DNA from: an uncultured Veillonella sp. | GTDB taxonomy: Bacteria > Bacillota > Negativicutes > Veillonellales > Veillonellaceae | Assembly: GCA_900766125.1 (NCBI GenBank) | Contig: CAAFUD010000104.1 | Coordinates: 1 to 5,600 of the forward strand | Direction of reading: 5' to 3' | DNA: 5,600 nucleotides | Part shown: positions 5,567 through 5,600 of the stretch, piece after piece | Numbering within the stretch: the first letter of the stretch is position 1 | How the letters are laid out: every line of letters begins with the position of its first letter | Program-made: the position numbers and the translations under genes | Notes under the pieces: generated by a model | Told to the model about the DNA's origin: nothing | Seen by the model: only the letters and a program-made list of their open reading frames with translations | Databases searched by the model: none

Positions 5567-5600
5567 AGATCGGAAGAGCGTCGTGTAGGGAAAGAGTGTA
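5567..5600. other. Illumina TruSeq adapter contamination at the contig end
   Basis: The last 34 bases begin AGATCGGAAGAGC and continue CGTGTAGGGAAAGAGTGT, which is the reverse complement of the Illumina universal (read-1 side) adapter as I know it. It is not genomic. The exact junction is uncertain by a base or so. In the reading frame of the upstream gene it gives the well-known false tail IGRASCRERV. Confidence 0.97.

Overview
The window is AT-rich bacterial DNA with six complete protein genes and one truncated gene. Gene content and protein style suggest a Negativicute, most likely Veillonella or a close relative. The clues are Firmicute-type LexA boxes, a LexA/YneA-like divergent pair, a Cre-like chromosomal recombinase and a VanW-domain lipoprotein. 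This placement is recognition by eye, not a search result. The right end carries Illumina adapter sequence, so it is the end of a draft contig and not a natural boundary.

Layout. Positions 52-2312 (+) hold a pantothenate block: panD (aspartate decarboxylase, makes beta-alanine), panC (joins pantoate and beta-alanine) and a BASS-family sodium symporter that fits PanS, a pantoate importer. The block ends in a perfect 48-bp palindrome that contains the stop codons of both panS and the convergent lexA.

Positions 2347-3539 form an SOS module. lexA (-) and a small membrane-anchored LysM protein (+) are transcribed divergently from a 212-bp region with two recognisable promoters and three LexA boxes. 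One box covers the lexA -35 element, one fills the spacer of the LysM-gene promoter, and one lies just after its predicted start point. The arrangement matches the lexA-yneA locus of Bacillus subtilis, in which YneA halts division during DNA damage. The LysM gene is therefore read as the SOS division inhibitor of this organism.

Positions 3615-4625 (-) encode a tyrosine recombinase that resembles phage P1 Cre and has all catalytic residues. It converges on the LysM gene across an 18-bp inverted repeat that probably acts as a bidirectional terminator. From 4738 (+) a lipoprotein with peptidoglycan-binding and VanW domains begins. It is cut off at about 5566, and the last 34 bases (5567-5600) are sequencing adapter.

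No tRNA, rRNA, CRISPR array or insertion sequence was seen. The most informative parts are the SOS control region, the pantothenate/transporter linkage, the Cre-like recombinase, and the adapter artefact that would give the last protein a false tail.
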